Shown here in pieces: positions 37,487-49,639 of a stretch of DNA of 64,000 nucleotides; position 1 is the first letter of the stretch, and each line of letters begins with the position of its first letter. This DNA comes from Sinohyriopsis cumingii. Its lineage: Eukaryota > Mollusca > Bivalvia > Unionida > Unionidae. The position numbers were made by a program, and so were the translations under genes. The stretch spans positions 142,067,251-142,131,250 of the forward strand of contig CM068827.1 in the NCBI GenBank assembly GCA_028554795.2, given 5' to 3'. The notes below the pieces were generated by a model. That model saw nothing but the letters and a program-made list of their open reading frames with translations, searched no databases and had not been told where the DNA came from.

Positions 37487-38293
37487 TTAACCCTTTCAAC
37501 TCTACAGACCAGTAAGGTGGTCCAGGAACAATAACTCCTGCTCAACACTGTAGACCGGTATTTCAGTCTCACATACCTGTCTCGTTTTGGCGATAAATTC
37601 TCTGATTGGTCAATGTCTGGGATTCCCCTATAGTAAATATTTATGTCATACATTGATTCATTTGCGTACTATTTGGATACATTGAGACTTTAAGGTAGGT
37701 TCTTTACAAGAGAGGGGGGTCCGATTTATAAATGGAAATCTTTGAATTCACCGGAGTACATCCAAAATGGCAGACTCATCTGATGATGAATTGGAATTAT
37801 CTGGGGACTAAATAATTGAAAATATCAGAAATTTTGATCTCATAAAGATAAATCAAGAAGAGAGGGTATGTATACATCAAGAATGGTGTGATATTGTTGG
37901 CGATAATGATGACGATGAAGAATTTGAAGGTTTTGAACTCCCCATGTGAACAAGACATCTGAATTAAGTCAGTGAAAAAAATCTCCATCGGAAAGTATTG
38001 TTCACATTTTCCAAATGTGTAGGTCCAACACGAGTATTTGATGGATCAGGAACACCTCTTGAATATTTTCAGCTATTTTATAGCGATAATGTGTTTTCAT
38101 AAATGGCAAGATTTACAAATACCAGCGCACACCTGAAGCAAGAGACTGACATAAATCAACACAAAGGTATTTGGACTGATGTCACATTATCAAAAATAAA
38201 GCCATTTTATGACCTGTTCATATTGATGGATGTTATGAAATTTGAACTGTACTGGTATAAAAGTGAGAAATTCTGGCTTCTTGGTTCAAATTA
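37487..38293 (+). pseudogene. piggyBac transposase relic with left element end
   Basis: TTAA at 37487 followed by CCCTTTCAACTCTACAGACC looks like a piggyBac end. A decayed frame starts at 37766 (MADSSDDELELSGD, then stop) with the acidic N-terminus usual in the family. Later pieces read VGPTRVFDGSGTPLEYFQLF and WTDVTLSKIKPFYDLFILMD, matching the DDE_Tnp_1_7 pattern 'P.DYF.LFF' and 'WxxVTxxEIKAFxGLLILMG'. Several stops and a missing C-terminal half make it dead. No right end is found. Confidence 0.7.
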
Positions 38294-39227
38294 ATCTGGT
38301 TCACAGTCAAAACGTGTTTTATTTCATATTTATTTCCATGAAATGAACATAAAACCTTGTATAATTCAGTTTTTAAATACCTGTAGAAATATCGTTAACA
38401 CACCTTTGAATTTGCTTGAATTTTGCGATAACTTTGCATTTATTCAAGTCCTGATTTGTAAGAACACCACAATGGATCAAAAACAGACCACATATTACTC
38501 TTTAAACACTTTATTCAACATTTTATAGAGAATACAGTGAAACTTACCTTTAACTTACCTTTTGAAATACCTGTATAATCATCTGTGTGAGACTGAACTT
38601 GCTTATCAGAATATGTTCAGAAACCTGACTTTGTCTTCTTTACAACAGTACCAAACTATCACAAGAAATGAAATTTATACAAGTCATTGAAAATATGTTG
38701 CCTACATTTAATAAGATCTCGAAAGTTACTTAGTGTTGAATGGTAGCCTTTCCCTTGTAGTTACTTAATGTTGAATGGTAGCCTTTCCAGTTCCACATCC
38801 CTCCCTCTTGTCAGTAGCCAGACGATGTGTATTCAGCATTTTCTCAAGTTAACTGTCTTGTCTGGATATACCGGTAGCATGAAGATACTTTGTAGACACA
38901 ACCATCACAATATGGAGGGGGGGGGGGCAATGAATTTTGAAGTGAAATAACAAGACTTGGATATTCTCATAGTCTTTTATTCTGGAATACATTACCAACC
39001 ATAACCAATGTTCAGAGACGAAAGGGCATGACTAGTTAGCCCCTTGCATCTCATTTTCTGGAACAAGATATTAAACCCAATTCATATTTTAATGAATACA
39101 GCTGGGATCCCGAAGTTCTGGATGATGAAATACTTTTATAGTTTGGTCCAATTGTTGATACTTGGAAATAATGAATTTCTCATCTGATAATGTTATATGC
39201 AGCTGCTAGATCTTTGTGAGGGCCACT

Positions 39228-39762
39228 CAACTTTGACTGTCCAAACCACTCAACTTCGATTGTCCAAACCACTCAACTCTGACTGTCCAAACCACTCAAC
39301 TTTGACTGTCCAAACCACTCAACTCTGACTGTCCAAGCCACTCAACTTTGACTGTCCAAACCACTCAACTCTGACTGTACAAACTACTCAACCTTGATTG
39401 TCCAAACCACTTAACTTTGACTGTCCAAACCACTCAACTTTGTCTAAACCACTCAACTTTGACTGTCCAAACCACTCAACTTTGACTGTCCAAACTACTC
39501 AACTCTGACTGTTCAAACCACTCAACTCTGACTGTCCAAACCACTCAACTCTGACTGTCCAAACCACTCAACTCTGACTGTCCAAACCACTCAACTTTGT
39601 ATAAACCACTCAACTCTGACTGTCCAAATCACTCAACTTTGACTGTCCAAACCACTTAACTTTGACTGTCCAAACCACTCAACTTTGCCTAAACCACTCA
39701 ACTCTGACTGTCCAAACTACTCAACTTTGACTGTCCAAACCACTCAACTTTGACTGTACAAA
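39228..39762. repeat. minisatellite, 23-bp unit, about 23 copies
   Basis: The unit is caaaccactcaactttgact plus gtc. Shortened units (taaaccactcaactttg) recur. It ends about 220 bp from the 39982-40104 exon, on its downstream (intron) side. Confidence 0.95.
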
Positions 39763-39981
39763 CATAAATAAAGTACCATGATCTACCAAAAGTATGATCT
39801 AAACTGGAATGGAAATTCAGCAATGTGGAACTTGCTAAACACACATTACTCCACTAAAAATGGGTCAGATCTAGTCTTAACCCCATTAATACCTGGGAAG
39901 CCACCATTCTTTTTTACTTTTATTTATTTTAGTTTGCTAAATGAACCAAATAATGATTTAAAATTAAAGTGTCAGACTTAC

Positions 39982-40104
39982 ACAAAATTTCCGGACGTCC
40001 TTGCCCATTTTTTTGAATGATGCATCCATGGTCCAGTGAAGGGGCTCCAGTTCAGGGGGTACCAACTGACCATGAATCTTCAATCCTTCTCCTATGACCT
40101 TCAA
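39982..40104 (-). CDS. DOCK: DOCK exon: end of DHR-2
   Basis: This exon is 123 nt, 41 codons, phase 0 to phase 0. The acceptor is tgacag|TTGAAGG and the donor is TTTTGT|gtaagt. It reads LKVIGEGLKIHGQLVPPELE, then PLHWTMDASFKKM and GKDVRKFC. DOCK1/2/5 have 'IPFLAEGIRIHGDKV', 'LRPFHERMEACFKQLK' and 'VEKEYGV' here, the last helices of DHR-2. It closes the eight-exon block of 414 codons, a typical DHR-2 length. After it, family similarity fades into a poorly conserved tail, so later exons depend more on splice sites and composition. Confidence 0.88.
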
Positions 40105-40904
40105 CTGTCAGCAAGATAACATTTGCATTTTATAAATTCAGATAAAAGCTGAAGCAAAAGAACTTCCTTGATTTACCCCCCACCCCCACATCCACAATAG
40201 TGTTTTGAAGTCACTGATACACTACCAGCAAGAAAAAATGTGCAGTAATTCCTGAGAAGTCCATGCTTCTCTTATAATTTGTTGCTGTTGAGTATTGAAG
40301 TGATGTCAGATATTGTTCAGAAACACAACATAATAAATTTAGTAACACAAATATTTTCTTATATATTTGAAGTAATATGTTCTCAACAGCATCATACATC
40401 TTTGTCATGGCATAAACCTGATATCATCTATAGAAGATTACTGAAATTATCTCAAATACTGTCAAGAGGCATCCAAATGAAGAGTTTGGTGAAATCTATA
40501 AATAACTTTTTCTTAACAAAGCAACCCCCCTACCCCCATGTTTATTAAACTGGCACCACTTAAGGCATTGTTGAGATATATCCACAAATCGGGTTTGATA
40601 AAAACCTTTGAACATCTTTTTGGGTTATCATGCTCCCAATTCATTGCAGATAAAAACCTGAATTAAGACCTAACATTGAAATCAACTTGTTTTTTCACTT
40701 GAAACATGAAGTACAGAAAATTGTCAAAATTCACTTGTACAAATCACTGTGTCCATAAGCTTAATGAAGTACAAGTTATAATATGTGACCTTTGATGCAA
40801 CTCCAAGGTCAAGTAGGTCTGGTTTTCAAACTTGACCACAATACCAAGGAAACGTTGATAACCAGATGTGCACAGTTTTCATTCAGTTATATACATGCAT
40901 GCCA

Positions 40905-41460
40905 ACCCCTAGAGAGGTATAAGCATAATTACATATAGCAACAAGCGATTTAAGTAAAACCCCATATCAATGCCACCATTCCTTCAAGAGGAATAATGTC
41001 CAGATTTTGCAGATGGCCAATATGGTTGTCATGTTGGAGGTCAGATTGGCATCATTTTCATTCAAGACCATCTACACAGTGTCACAGATTTTAAGCAAAA
41101 CACTGGTTCAGAAATATGCATAAAAAGCTTTTTAAAATGGCTAGGAGTCATTCTAGAAGTTAGATTGGCTTCCTTTTAATACAGATATTGTAACAAGTTT
41201 CTTTTTGACGCTGTGAAATCCATATGTTAATATGACCATCAAGATTTGTGCCACCAATGTAGTTATCCTGGACATCTAACTATCACCATTTGCATTTAGA
41301 ACCAAGAAGAAAAACACATCTTGATATGACCATGGAGTCCATGTTGGAGGTCAGATTTATGCCTGACTTCAATGAGGACTAACTGCATACCAAAAGAAGT
41401 CTTCTAGTGAAAACCCCATCTTAATATGACCGTCTATTGAGGAGTAGTAGCACTAACTAA
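40905..41460. repeat. dispersed ~140-bp-period repeat block, copy 3
   Basis: It contains aaaaccccatcttaatatga, ggttgtcatgttggaggtca and attggcatcattttcattca, diverged relatives of the blocks at 57.4 and 59.2 kb. Confidence 0.65.
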
Positions 41461-41684
41461 CCGCATAATGATACTGTGTGAACAGTTTCTAGGTTAGTAG
41501 TAACAATAGCAGGCTTGTACTCAGGGATAACAGGCCATCGTATAAAGTCGCTTGGCCTCTGACTAATAGTGCTAAAACTAGGACATTTTCTATCCTTATC
41601 AGGAATAGAATTGGCAATAGAAAACTTCAAGAAATTCCCAATTTTACTTCTATATTCTTCATACCATAATACCTGGATTATAAA

Positions 41685-42812
41685 GCCCATCTGATAATCA
41701 ACCCATATGATGATAAACCCATCGGATTATAAACCCATCTGATGATCAACCCATCTGATTATAAACCCATTGGATTATAAACCCATCTGATGATCAACCC
41801 ATCAGATTATAAACCCATCTGATGATAGACTATTCTGATGATCAACCCATCTAATTATAAACCCACTGGATTATAAAGCCATCAGATTATAAACCCATCT
41901 GATGATCAACCCATCTGGTTATAAACCCATCAGATTATAAAGCCATCAGATCATAAACTCATCTGATGACAGACCACTCTGATGATAAAACCATCTGATT
42001 ATAAACCCATCTGATTAGAAACCCATCTGATGATAAACCAATCTGAAGATATACCCATCTGATTATAAACCCATCTGATGATCAACCCATCTGATCATAA
42101 AACCATCTGATTATAAACCCATCTGATGATAAATCTATCTGATAAACCCATCTGACGATCAACCCATCTGATTATAAACCCATCTGATTATAAACCCATC
42201 CGATTATAAACCCACTGGATGATCAACCCATCTGATTAGAAACCCATTGGATTATAAACCCATCTGATTATAAACCCATCTGATGATAAATCCATCTGAT
42301 TATAAACCCATTGGATTATAAACCCATCCGATTATAAACCCATCTGATGATAGACCACTCTGACGATAAAACCATCTGATCATAAAAGCATCTGATTATA
42401 AACCAATCTGAAGATATACCCACCTGATTATAAACCCATTGGATGATCAACCCATCTGATTAGAAACCCATTGGATTATAAACCCATCTGATGATAAATC
42501 CATCTGATTATAAACCCATCTGATGATCAACCTGTCTGATTATAAACCCATCTGATTATAAACCCATCTGATGATAAATCCATCTGATGATAAACCCATC
42601 TGATGATCAACCCGTCTGATGATAAATCCATCTGATGATAAACCCATCTGATGATCAACCCGTCTGATTATAAACCTATCTGATGATAATGCCATCTGAT
42701 GATCAACCCTGTCTGATTATAAACCCATCTGATGATAATCCCATCTGATGATAAACCCGTCTGATTATAAACCCATCTGATCATAAAACCATCTGATGAT
42801 ACATCTACCCAT
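41685..42812. repeat. satellite-like array, 16-bp unit, about 70 copies
   Basis: The unit is ctgattataaacccat, alternating with ctgatgataaacccat and ctgatgatcaacccat. It has very few other bases over 1.1 kb. Confidence 0.95.
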
Positions 42813-42879
42813 GATTAAAGTTTTGACAAAATATTTCATTCAATAAGGCTTTATATCCAATTATTATGCCAACAGCCGC

Positions 42880-43170
42880 ATTCCAAACAAACAAGGCTGG
42901 CTCCTTGGCATTACTATCCCTACTTCCCAAATGTACAAGGCAGACCCCATGGGATTACTATCCCCACATTCCAAACATACAAGGCTGGCCCCTTGGGATT
43001 ACAATCCTCACTTTCCAAAGGCACAAGACAGGTGCCTTGGGAATACTATCCCCACATTCCAAATGTACAAGACTGTCCTCTTGGGCTTATCGCCACACTG
43101 TTTAAACTCACAAAGCTGGCCCCTTTGGCCTACCAACCCCATTTTCTAAACTTACATGACTGGCCCCTTG
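42880..43170. repeat. minisatellite, ~54-bp unit, about 5 copies
   Basis: Units contain ttgggattactatccccaca and ttccaaacatacaaggctgg. It lies within 200 bp of the donor of the 43340-43423 exon. Confidence 0.9.
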
Positions 43171-43339
43171 AGGGTATCAGAGGAGAAACAATGTATGTGT
43201 CTGGGCTTTGTGTTTACAGACTGTGCACTAATTAATCTTTGGTACTGACTACAAGCAGCTGAAAACTTGTGCTTGACAATGGATTTAGTACCACAGAATA
43301 AACTCTTCTGGTTTTCCAAATTAGTTTTAAAATGGTTAC

Positions 43340-43423
43340 CTGGCTCATCATGAGTACTCGCAGATCATCCAAATAAATATACTCATCCGGGTGTTCCAGC
43401 TCAAAGTCCATACAGAAAAATGC
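43340..43423 (-). CDS. DOCK: DOCK exon: DHR-2 lobe C helix
   Basis: This exon is 84 nt, 28 codons, phase 0 to phase 0. The acceptor is taccag|GCATTTTTC and the donor is AGCCAG|gtaacc. It reads AFFCMDFELEHPDEYIY followed by LDDLRVLMMSQ. DOCK1/2/5 have KAFFTxxYLQEHPExxEKI and 'LKxLIAxQ' at this place. The preceding exon ends KYHE, so the junction gives KYHEAFF against NYEKAFF in vertebrates. A 54-bp minisatellite (42880-43170) lies about 170 bp downstream in the intron. Confidence 0.9.
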
Positions 43424-43987
43424 CTGGTAAATGAGAGGGAAAAATACAGTAAAATGATACCCTGCTTATAAATCAATGCTAAGTAATACCTTTGTTTTGA
43501 ATGGGATAAATTTGGAAATTTCCCTATGTCAAAATATTATAGGGTGAAAAAGAAAGTAGCCAGTGATACAACACTCACTCAGTATAGAGTCATTCATTAT
43601 AACACATCTGTTATTAGGCAGGTACTGTCATGGATACAAATTTATTATTTTATTATGTAATACTAAATTTCTTTGAATAGTGTACTTCATTACAAAGCAG
43701 GCTGATAGAAGGCATTATATTCGTCTCCCATGGACAGTGCTATAATCATGGATGGACAGTGATATAATGGGGGAGTGCTGTGTTGATTGATAAAGTTTTT
43801 TTACTGCACATGAAACAGCACAGATTAGGCTTCAATGTACACCAAATTTAGCAAATACTTTGAATCACAGGAATTTGTTGAATAGATTAGGATGGTGTGA
43901 AATTGCATGCACCTGCCATTGCTTTAACAGATGGTTTGACACTGCATAGGATGTCAATGCATCACATTCGGTCTTAACTATCCCAAG

Positions 43988-45312
43988 TACTGTAGTATCA
44001 CTAATTTTCATGGGGTACCAATTTTCGTGGACTTCAATGTTGCCCTGAACCATGAAGTTAAAACCCCAATGAAAAATTATCCACACATGATAAAGTCCAT
44101 CTCTCATTTCTTACTCTGTTTTGGTGTGAGCTATAATTATCCCTTCAGCATGAACTGGATTGATTAATGATGTTTCAAGTGAAATTTAGTGGCTGAAGTT
44201 GGACTGTACATGAGGCAGGTGCAAAGAAAGGAATGCTCCCAGTTTTTCAATTTAGCATATTCACACTGATGGGCTCTGAACACACAAAATGTTGACACTG
44301 CTTGCCAACTGCATTTAGCAAGGGGTAGATGGTCATGTGTTTGGTTCACACATGGAATGATAATGATAATATCATTCCAACTGATGGGGACCTATAAATT
44401 GAAGTTTACCGCTCTTAAGCTACTGTGTGTTAAAAAAGTAATTGATAGTGCAATTTTATGGCTAATGTTTTATAGAAGAGATCATACACATGCAGTTTAG
44501 TAACTAATTAGCTTAGTGTTGTTGGCTGAGTTAGCTCCCTTTGATGAACACAAGAAATGTTGACACTACTTCCTAACTGTATTGAGCAATGGGAGGCTGG
44601 TCATATGTTTGGGTCACATGTGGAATACAGTCAGAACATCCTCTGCCTTTTCCACTAAGTTGAAAAAGAAAACTCAGAAGTAATTTGTTGCCATTCAGAT
44701 CTATATTTTGAACTTTTGTTCACAAGGAACAACATAGTGGTGGAAGGATACAATGTCGCAATTGGAACATTATCAGCCCTTGCTATTGTAATGTATGAAG
44801 TTCACACCACCTGTGACAAAACACCAAACATATCTTATTGATCAATATTCCAATACCTACTTCCAAGATTATTTCACAACTTGACGCAAATTACTGAGCA
44901 ACGTTCCAACCGGTGTGGAATGATACCCTAAGCTGAATTTTATCAGGCTTGAACTGCTATGTTGAGGCCATGGTTGTCAGAAGTAACTGATGGTGCAACT
45001 TTATGGACAGTGTCAGACAAAAAAGAATAATCTATGTTGTGTGCAAGTGATTTTTCTTGACAGATTTTTTATTTGAGCTCATATGTTTGGTAGTAGTATT
45101 ATATCACTGAAACGGCAGCTTTTATTGTTAGCATAGTGTTGTTTCTTTTTTTTCTTTATTTGTGATATTCATAGAGGTTAGTCAGTGAAATTAAATACCC
45201 ACAAATAAGCAAACTTTGATAGAAAAAACCTCACATTTAAGTACCCATGACATTTCTTTTGTTACAAAACCACGAAAATTGATATTTAACAAAAATAAAT
45301 GATACAGCAGTA
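43988..45312. mobile_element. TA-flanked inverted-repeat DNA element
   Basis: The left end ctgtagtatcactaattttc (with ccaattttcgtgg inside) is matched in inverse by the right end ccacgaaaattgatatt...aataaatgatacagcag. TA dinucleotides lie just outside both, as in Tc1/mariner-type elements. No transposase is seen. Two internal stretches near 44272-44362 and 44537-44627 (aaatgttgacactgcttgcc against aaatgttgacactacttcct) are direct repeats. Confidence 0.6.
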
Positions 45313-45594
45313 GCAAGAAAAATTTTAATAATTAGCAGAAATGGAGCAAGAATTTATTTTTTAGCACCTTGGATGTGTTTGATGTTTAAAATTCCACTTT
45401 GTTGATATATTTATCAATTGGAGATATAAAAACATCAAACTGAATGAACTCAGCTATCTCTCATTGTAATACCCTACATTATAATGCAATTTCAGATACA
45501 ATGCAGTAACAGTATGGACCTCAGTGACACAAAACAAAAGGGGTTCTCATATTACTGCTGTTGGATACATAACTCGTACAGTTACATATCCAAA

Positions 45595-45765
45595 CTACTG
45601 TATATATCTGCCTATAAGTCAAACAACAAGATTCAGATCTGCCATAGCATAATGTGCCAGCAGAACAGAGTCTATGTTGTTTGTTCTACTGATTACTCCT
45701 AACAAAATGCACAGACCCAGATATACTTGTGCATTATGTGACAGCAGATCTGGCTCCAGCAAAAA
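45595..45765. repeat. dispersed 'cagatctg' repeat family, copy 4, left part
   Basis: It contains gatctgccatagcataatgt, gattactcctaacaaaatgc and cagcagatctgg. The family sequence breaks at about 45757 and seems to resume at 47580 with gggtctgtgcagtttgcag, which suggests an insertion between. Confidence 0.6.
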
Positions 45766-47580
45766 AAGTTCTTAAGTTCTTGAACCCTTTGTGAATTACA
45801 TGAATTGTTAATGAACTGGTTGTGAAAAGTCAAATGTGTTAATTAAATGTTCGTAAACATTAGTGCATGAAATTCAATTGCTTGAACTTTTCATAAACTT
45901 TTAAGTATTCAGAACCTTTGGCATTCAAATTACAAGTCTGCAAACTGTTAATGCATAAATGTAGTCCATCAACTGTCCATGAAGCAATTCAGCTTAAGAA
46001 GAGTTCGATTTGATAATTCATTTAGCATTACTGTAAAATTTGTTATGAACAAAATATAAAAAATACTTAAAATAAGCCTCATGACTGTAATTAAGTACCA
46101 AGAATTGAAGATATCATCTGCAAGATGGGTTGTAAAATGGGATTCAGTTTGTGAAACTTAAATGTGTAAGATTAGTAGTACGTGCAAGTCATCCTATTTC
46201 ACAAGCCCAAATAAAATAATGACATGATTTTTCTGTTTTAAAGTGGAATTCCACTTTTCTCCTGATAAGAAAAATCGGATTCTCAATGAAGTCCATTTTT
46301 TATATATCTCCACTCTGGTTTTCAAAAAATGGCCTGGTCCCATTCTGCAATGATTCTTGTAAAATATTTGTTCTGTACAATCATTGTAACGAGTATTCTG
46401 ATTGGCCAAAAGTTTCTACTCATCCAATGAATCTTTGTGTAACAGAGACTGATGGAAATGAAAAGAATGAAGCAGCTTGCAAAACATGGCATCTTGAGTT
46501 TTGGAGAGAGAACTGGACACAAAAAGTTTGGATAAATGTTTGAAAAGTGTTGTGAAATGGGAATGGCTTAAGTGCAAAGTCGACGAAAAAGTAGTTGGTC
46601 AGTTCATAAGCAAACTGAATGCCACAGGACTGGCATTTTGTGATCGGTGCAAGAAAGATATGAATTGAGCTAACTGCTGTTGTTAGAGTTTGGAGCAGCA
46701 GTCAGCACCGCCGAAAGAAGCTGCATAAAGAGAGAGAAACTGAATATTAGAAGCACAAAGTACAGCAAATATCAGGAGGTGCTTGAAAGGAAAAGAAAAA
46801 CCTTGCTGACAAAAAAAAGAAGAAAAACTTTATGACCAAAAAACATCAGAAGTGACAAAAAGGAAAGCAAAAGAAATTTTTGTCAGTTGTGCAAAAAGAG
46901 CAAGAGAGGCATATTAATATGAAAAGATTGTGTCCAGTGGGGGGGGGCATGAGGCAAGTGAATTTATGGAGAACAAGTTGATGTGACAATGAAATTCTTG
47001 AAGTATTGTTGAAAGTTTGTTATTTTTTCAAATGAATTTTCTTAAAATGAATTAACAACTATGCAATATTATGATAATGATCCATCAGTTTTGTATGAGT
47101 GTAAAATGCAATTTTGTGTACACCCGTTTTCATTAGGCTTGTTCATAATTATTGTTTAAAAAGGCTAAGGGAAAGTGGGGCTTGGATGGGAAAACTTAAT
47201 ATTTGTTAAATATTTTATCAAAAGCTTTCCTGTGTATCTTTTCATGATAGCATCTTCAATATGAACTTCAAATTCACAGGAAGAGGTTAATATTCTTGAA
47301 TTTAAAGAAATTTAATTTGATGTACTCTTGAAGAACAACAGAGTTCATAATCAGTAGCATTAATTAATACAGATTCATAAAGTCAGGTCATGACCTGTTC
47401 ATGAACTGTTTAAGAACTGGCATTCATGAATTGTAACATTTGCTCATGAATTAGTTTGTGAACTACTTATGAACTGAAGATTCATGAAGTTGCCATTTTC
47501 TGTTCATGTTCTATTCATAAACCAGATCATGAACTAGTTCAAGAACAATTCAAGAACAGTTCTTGATTTTTTCACAGGGG
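45758..47580. mobile_element. decayed DNA-transposon-like insertion with TTCATGAA-rich ends
   Basis: It sits between two halves of a 'cagatctg' repeat. Both subterminal regions (45765-45985 and 47370-47575) are packed with palindromic or near-palindromic ttcatgaac and gttcatgaa motifs, with inverse-matching ends rich in aaaaaa plus gttcttgaac. Inside, near 46600-46680, a plus-strand frame reads GLAFCDRCKKDMN, like a BED-type zinc finger of hAT transposases, followed by Lys-rich frames. The superfamily is uncertain; target duplications are not clear. Confidence 0.45.
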
Positions 47581-47645
47581 TAGGGTCTGTGCAGTTTGCA
47601 GTTGGGCTCATCTTATAAGCAAGTACATGTGGTACCACAATATTA
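47580..47645. repeat. dispersed 'cagatctg' repeat family, copy 4, right part
   Basis: It has gggtctgtgcagtttgcagt and cttataagcaagtacatgtg, the right-hand end phrases of the family. It lies about 100 bp from the donor of the 47751-48014 exon. Confidence 0.55.
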
Positions 47646-47750
47646 GGGAGGGCTGTATTTGGTACTCAAATTATGATATCCTTTTGTTCTAATGTTATCA
47701 GCTTGAAAAACAAAATTACAGTGATCTCATTTTTCAAATCACACAATCAC

Positions 47751-48014
47751 CTCATGGTATTTAGTAACTCCCCCTTGGACAGCAGCATGTATGGTCCCAT
47801 TCAATCTCATCTCAAGCTGCGTGAAGTACAGCTTTGGATCAGCCTTGCATCGCTCATTCAGCCACTGAATCTCTTCTGTGTTCTGCTTGATAGTCTCCAT
47901 GGCAACCTGGATAGAGTTCAGGTGACTCACCTCCATAGCGACAACCTCATACCACCGTAAAATTCCAGGGAACTTGTAGTTCGTCTTCACTGTGGTTCGC
48001 TCAATACACAGTGT
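47751..48014 (-). CDS. DOCK: DOCK exon: DHR-2 lobe C with nucleotide-sensor region
   Basis: This exon is 264 nt, 88 codons, phase 0 to phase 0. The acceptor is ctgtag|ACACTGTG and the donor is CATGAG|gtgatt. It reads TLCIERTTVKTNYKFPGIL, RWYEVV, then a helix through METIKQNTEEI, and ends LNGTIHAAVQGGVTKYHE. DOCK1/2/5 have MWIERTxYTTAYKLPGILRWFEV and [21 protein letters not shown]. The GILRW form rather than GISRW again favours DOCK1/2/5. The valine of 'AAVQGG' aligns with the nucleotide-sensor valine known from DOCK2 and DOCK9 structures, which expels GDP and Mg2+. This suggests an active exchange factor; activity is inferred, the residue is seen. Confidence 0.95.
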
Positions 48015-48059
48015 CTACAGAAGGCAACAGAGATGGAAAATTTGGTGAGAAGGAAACAT

Positions 48060-48870
48060 GTGACATCTCTAAGATATATAATCTCTCTAAGTCCCTTAAA
48101 GGGACTGACACTCTACTATTCAAAAAGAATTTCAAAGAATTCAAGACCTTTTCTTCATTTCAGCTGCTGTGTCTTTAAACCAGAGTGTAATTTCTGGGGA
48201 GCAATAATAAGATTTTCAAATTAGCCACTGTGGCTGCCATATTGGATGCAATACTGACACCACTTCTATTTAACTAGACATCATTAGAAACTTCATGTGA
48301 ATATGAACAATAATAAAAAAATTTCAATATGGCTGCCATGGTGGCCATAAAGGATTTCAAATCATACCATTTTCATTAGGACACAACTATGTATCAAAAG
48401 TCTTTTGCTGAAAATCCCATGTAAATATGACCATCTATCTCCTTGGAGAAGAAATATCAACATTTTCCAAATGACCACTGCAACCGTATTGAAGGTCACA
48501 TTGGCATCATTTCAATTTAGAACCAAAATGGAAACTACATGTCCATATGACTTTCAGCTGAGAAGCAGCAACAGCAAGATTTAAAAGAAGTCTGTCATGG
48601 TGACCATATTCGATTTCAGACTGCTACCATTTTTATTTAGGACTGACAAGTCATCCTAAAAAGTCCTCTGGTGAAAGCCAGCCCCATGATATGATATAAT
48701 TTTATGATTTTACAAGGAGTAGCAATAGCATGATTTTCCAGATGGCTACCATGGCGGCCATATCAGACATATGATAACTGTAATCACTTTTATTTAATAT
48801 CAATTAGACATCATAAGAAATATTTCAGTGAAAACCTCATGTCAATAATACTTTCCATTCACCAACAAAA
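48060..48870. repeat. dispersed ~140-bp-period repeat block, copy 4
   Basis: The start 'cccttaaagggactgacactc' resembles those at 57440 and 59195. About five degenerate units follow, each with a 'ggctgccatggtggccat' type phrase and 'accattttcatt'. Confidence 0.75.
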
Positions 48871-49175
48871 AGAATAAAAATTGGACTGAAGAGCCCAAAA
48901 TTGGAAAGTACCATACTTCCAGGATCTTAAATCTCTAGAACCATTCCAATTTGTTCAGGAAATATTAGGTTAATTCTAACTGTAAAAAATCTATCTTTGT
49001 CTGTCATTATCTACACTTTAAAAAAAATGAAAAAACGTTTTGCAGAGTTCATATTTGTGATGAAAACATTTCAATACTACTGGCCAAGTGATAATTTTTT
49101 AAAACATTCCATACAAAAAATGGTGAAATATTGCAAAATTGATTAAAAAATGTAAAGTCTACACAAGTTACATAC

Positions 49176-49342
49176 TTTGTAATCATTATTTGGATCTCTT
49201 TCTCCTTTGTGGAAAGGTCTATCCGCCTGGAATGTATCAACTTCATTCACATTGTAGAAACTTTTGATTTCAGCAGGCACATTTTTATCCTTGAACTCTA
49301 CCCTCTCTGTGGGCACTGGTTTCACACTACAAATCTGGATGT
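49176..49342 (-). CDS. DOCK: DOCK exon: DHR-2 lobe B
   Basis: This exon is 167 nt, entering in phase 1 and leaving in phase 0. The acceptor is gacgcag|ACATCCAG and the donor is TACAAA|gtatgt. With the carried base it reads YIQICSVKPVP, then VPAEIKSFYNVNEVDTFQ, then DRPFHKGERDPNNDYK. DOCK proteins have QYIQCFTVKP, 'xxIxSFYRVNEVxxFxYSRP' and RKGEKDPDNEF in the same order. The KGERDPNNDY stretch is one of the clearest family markers in the window. The exon lies about 1.1 kb downstream in transcription of a hairpin-type element and just upstream of a dispersed ~140-bp repeat block. Confidence 0.94.
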
Positions 49343-49639
49343 CTGCGTCAGTCAAGGAAAGAAACATGATACATTCTTTGAAAAATTAAAAATAATAATT
49401 ATGTAACACGAGTAGCATGAACAGTACACTGCATGTCTGCCTTGTGTTTCACCAGTCCGATGTGAGACTAATAACCAGTGCATCTCAATGACCTCAACCT
49501 TTAAGTCTTTTGACCTCCAGATCAAAAGGACCTCTGATCTGACAAGATGTAGCATGGACATCTTACCCAACTGAAATTCTGCCCTTACGTGATTAACATT
49601 GAGGCTATATTTTCTCACCCATGCGACAGAGAAGTCTAC

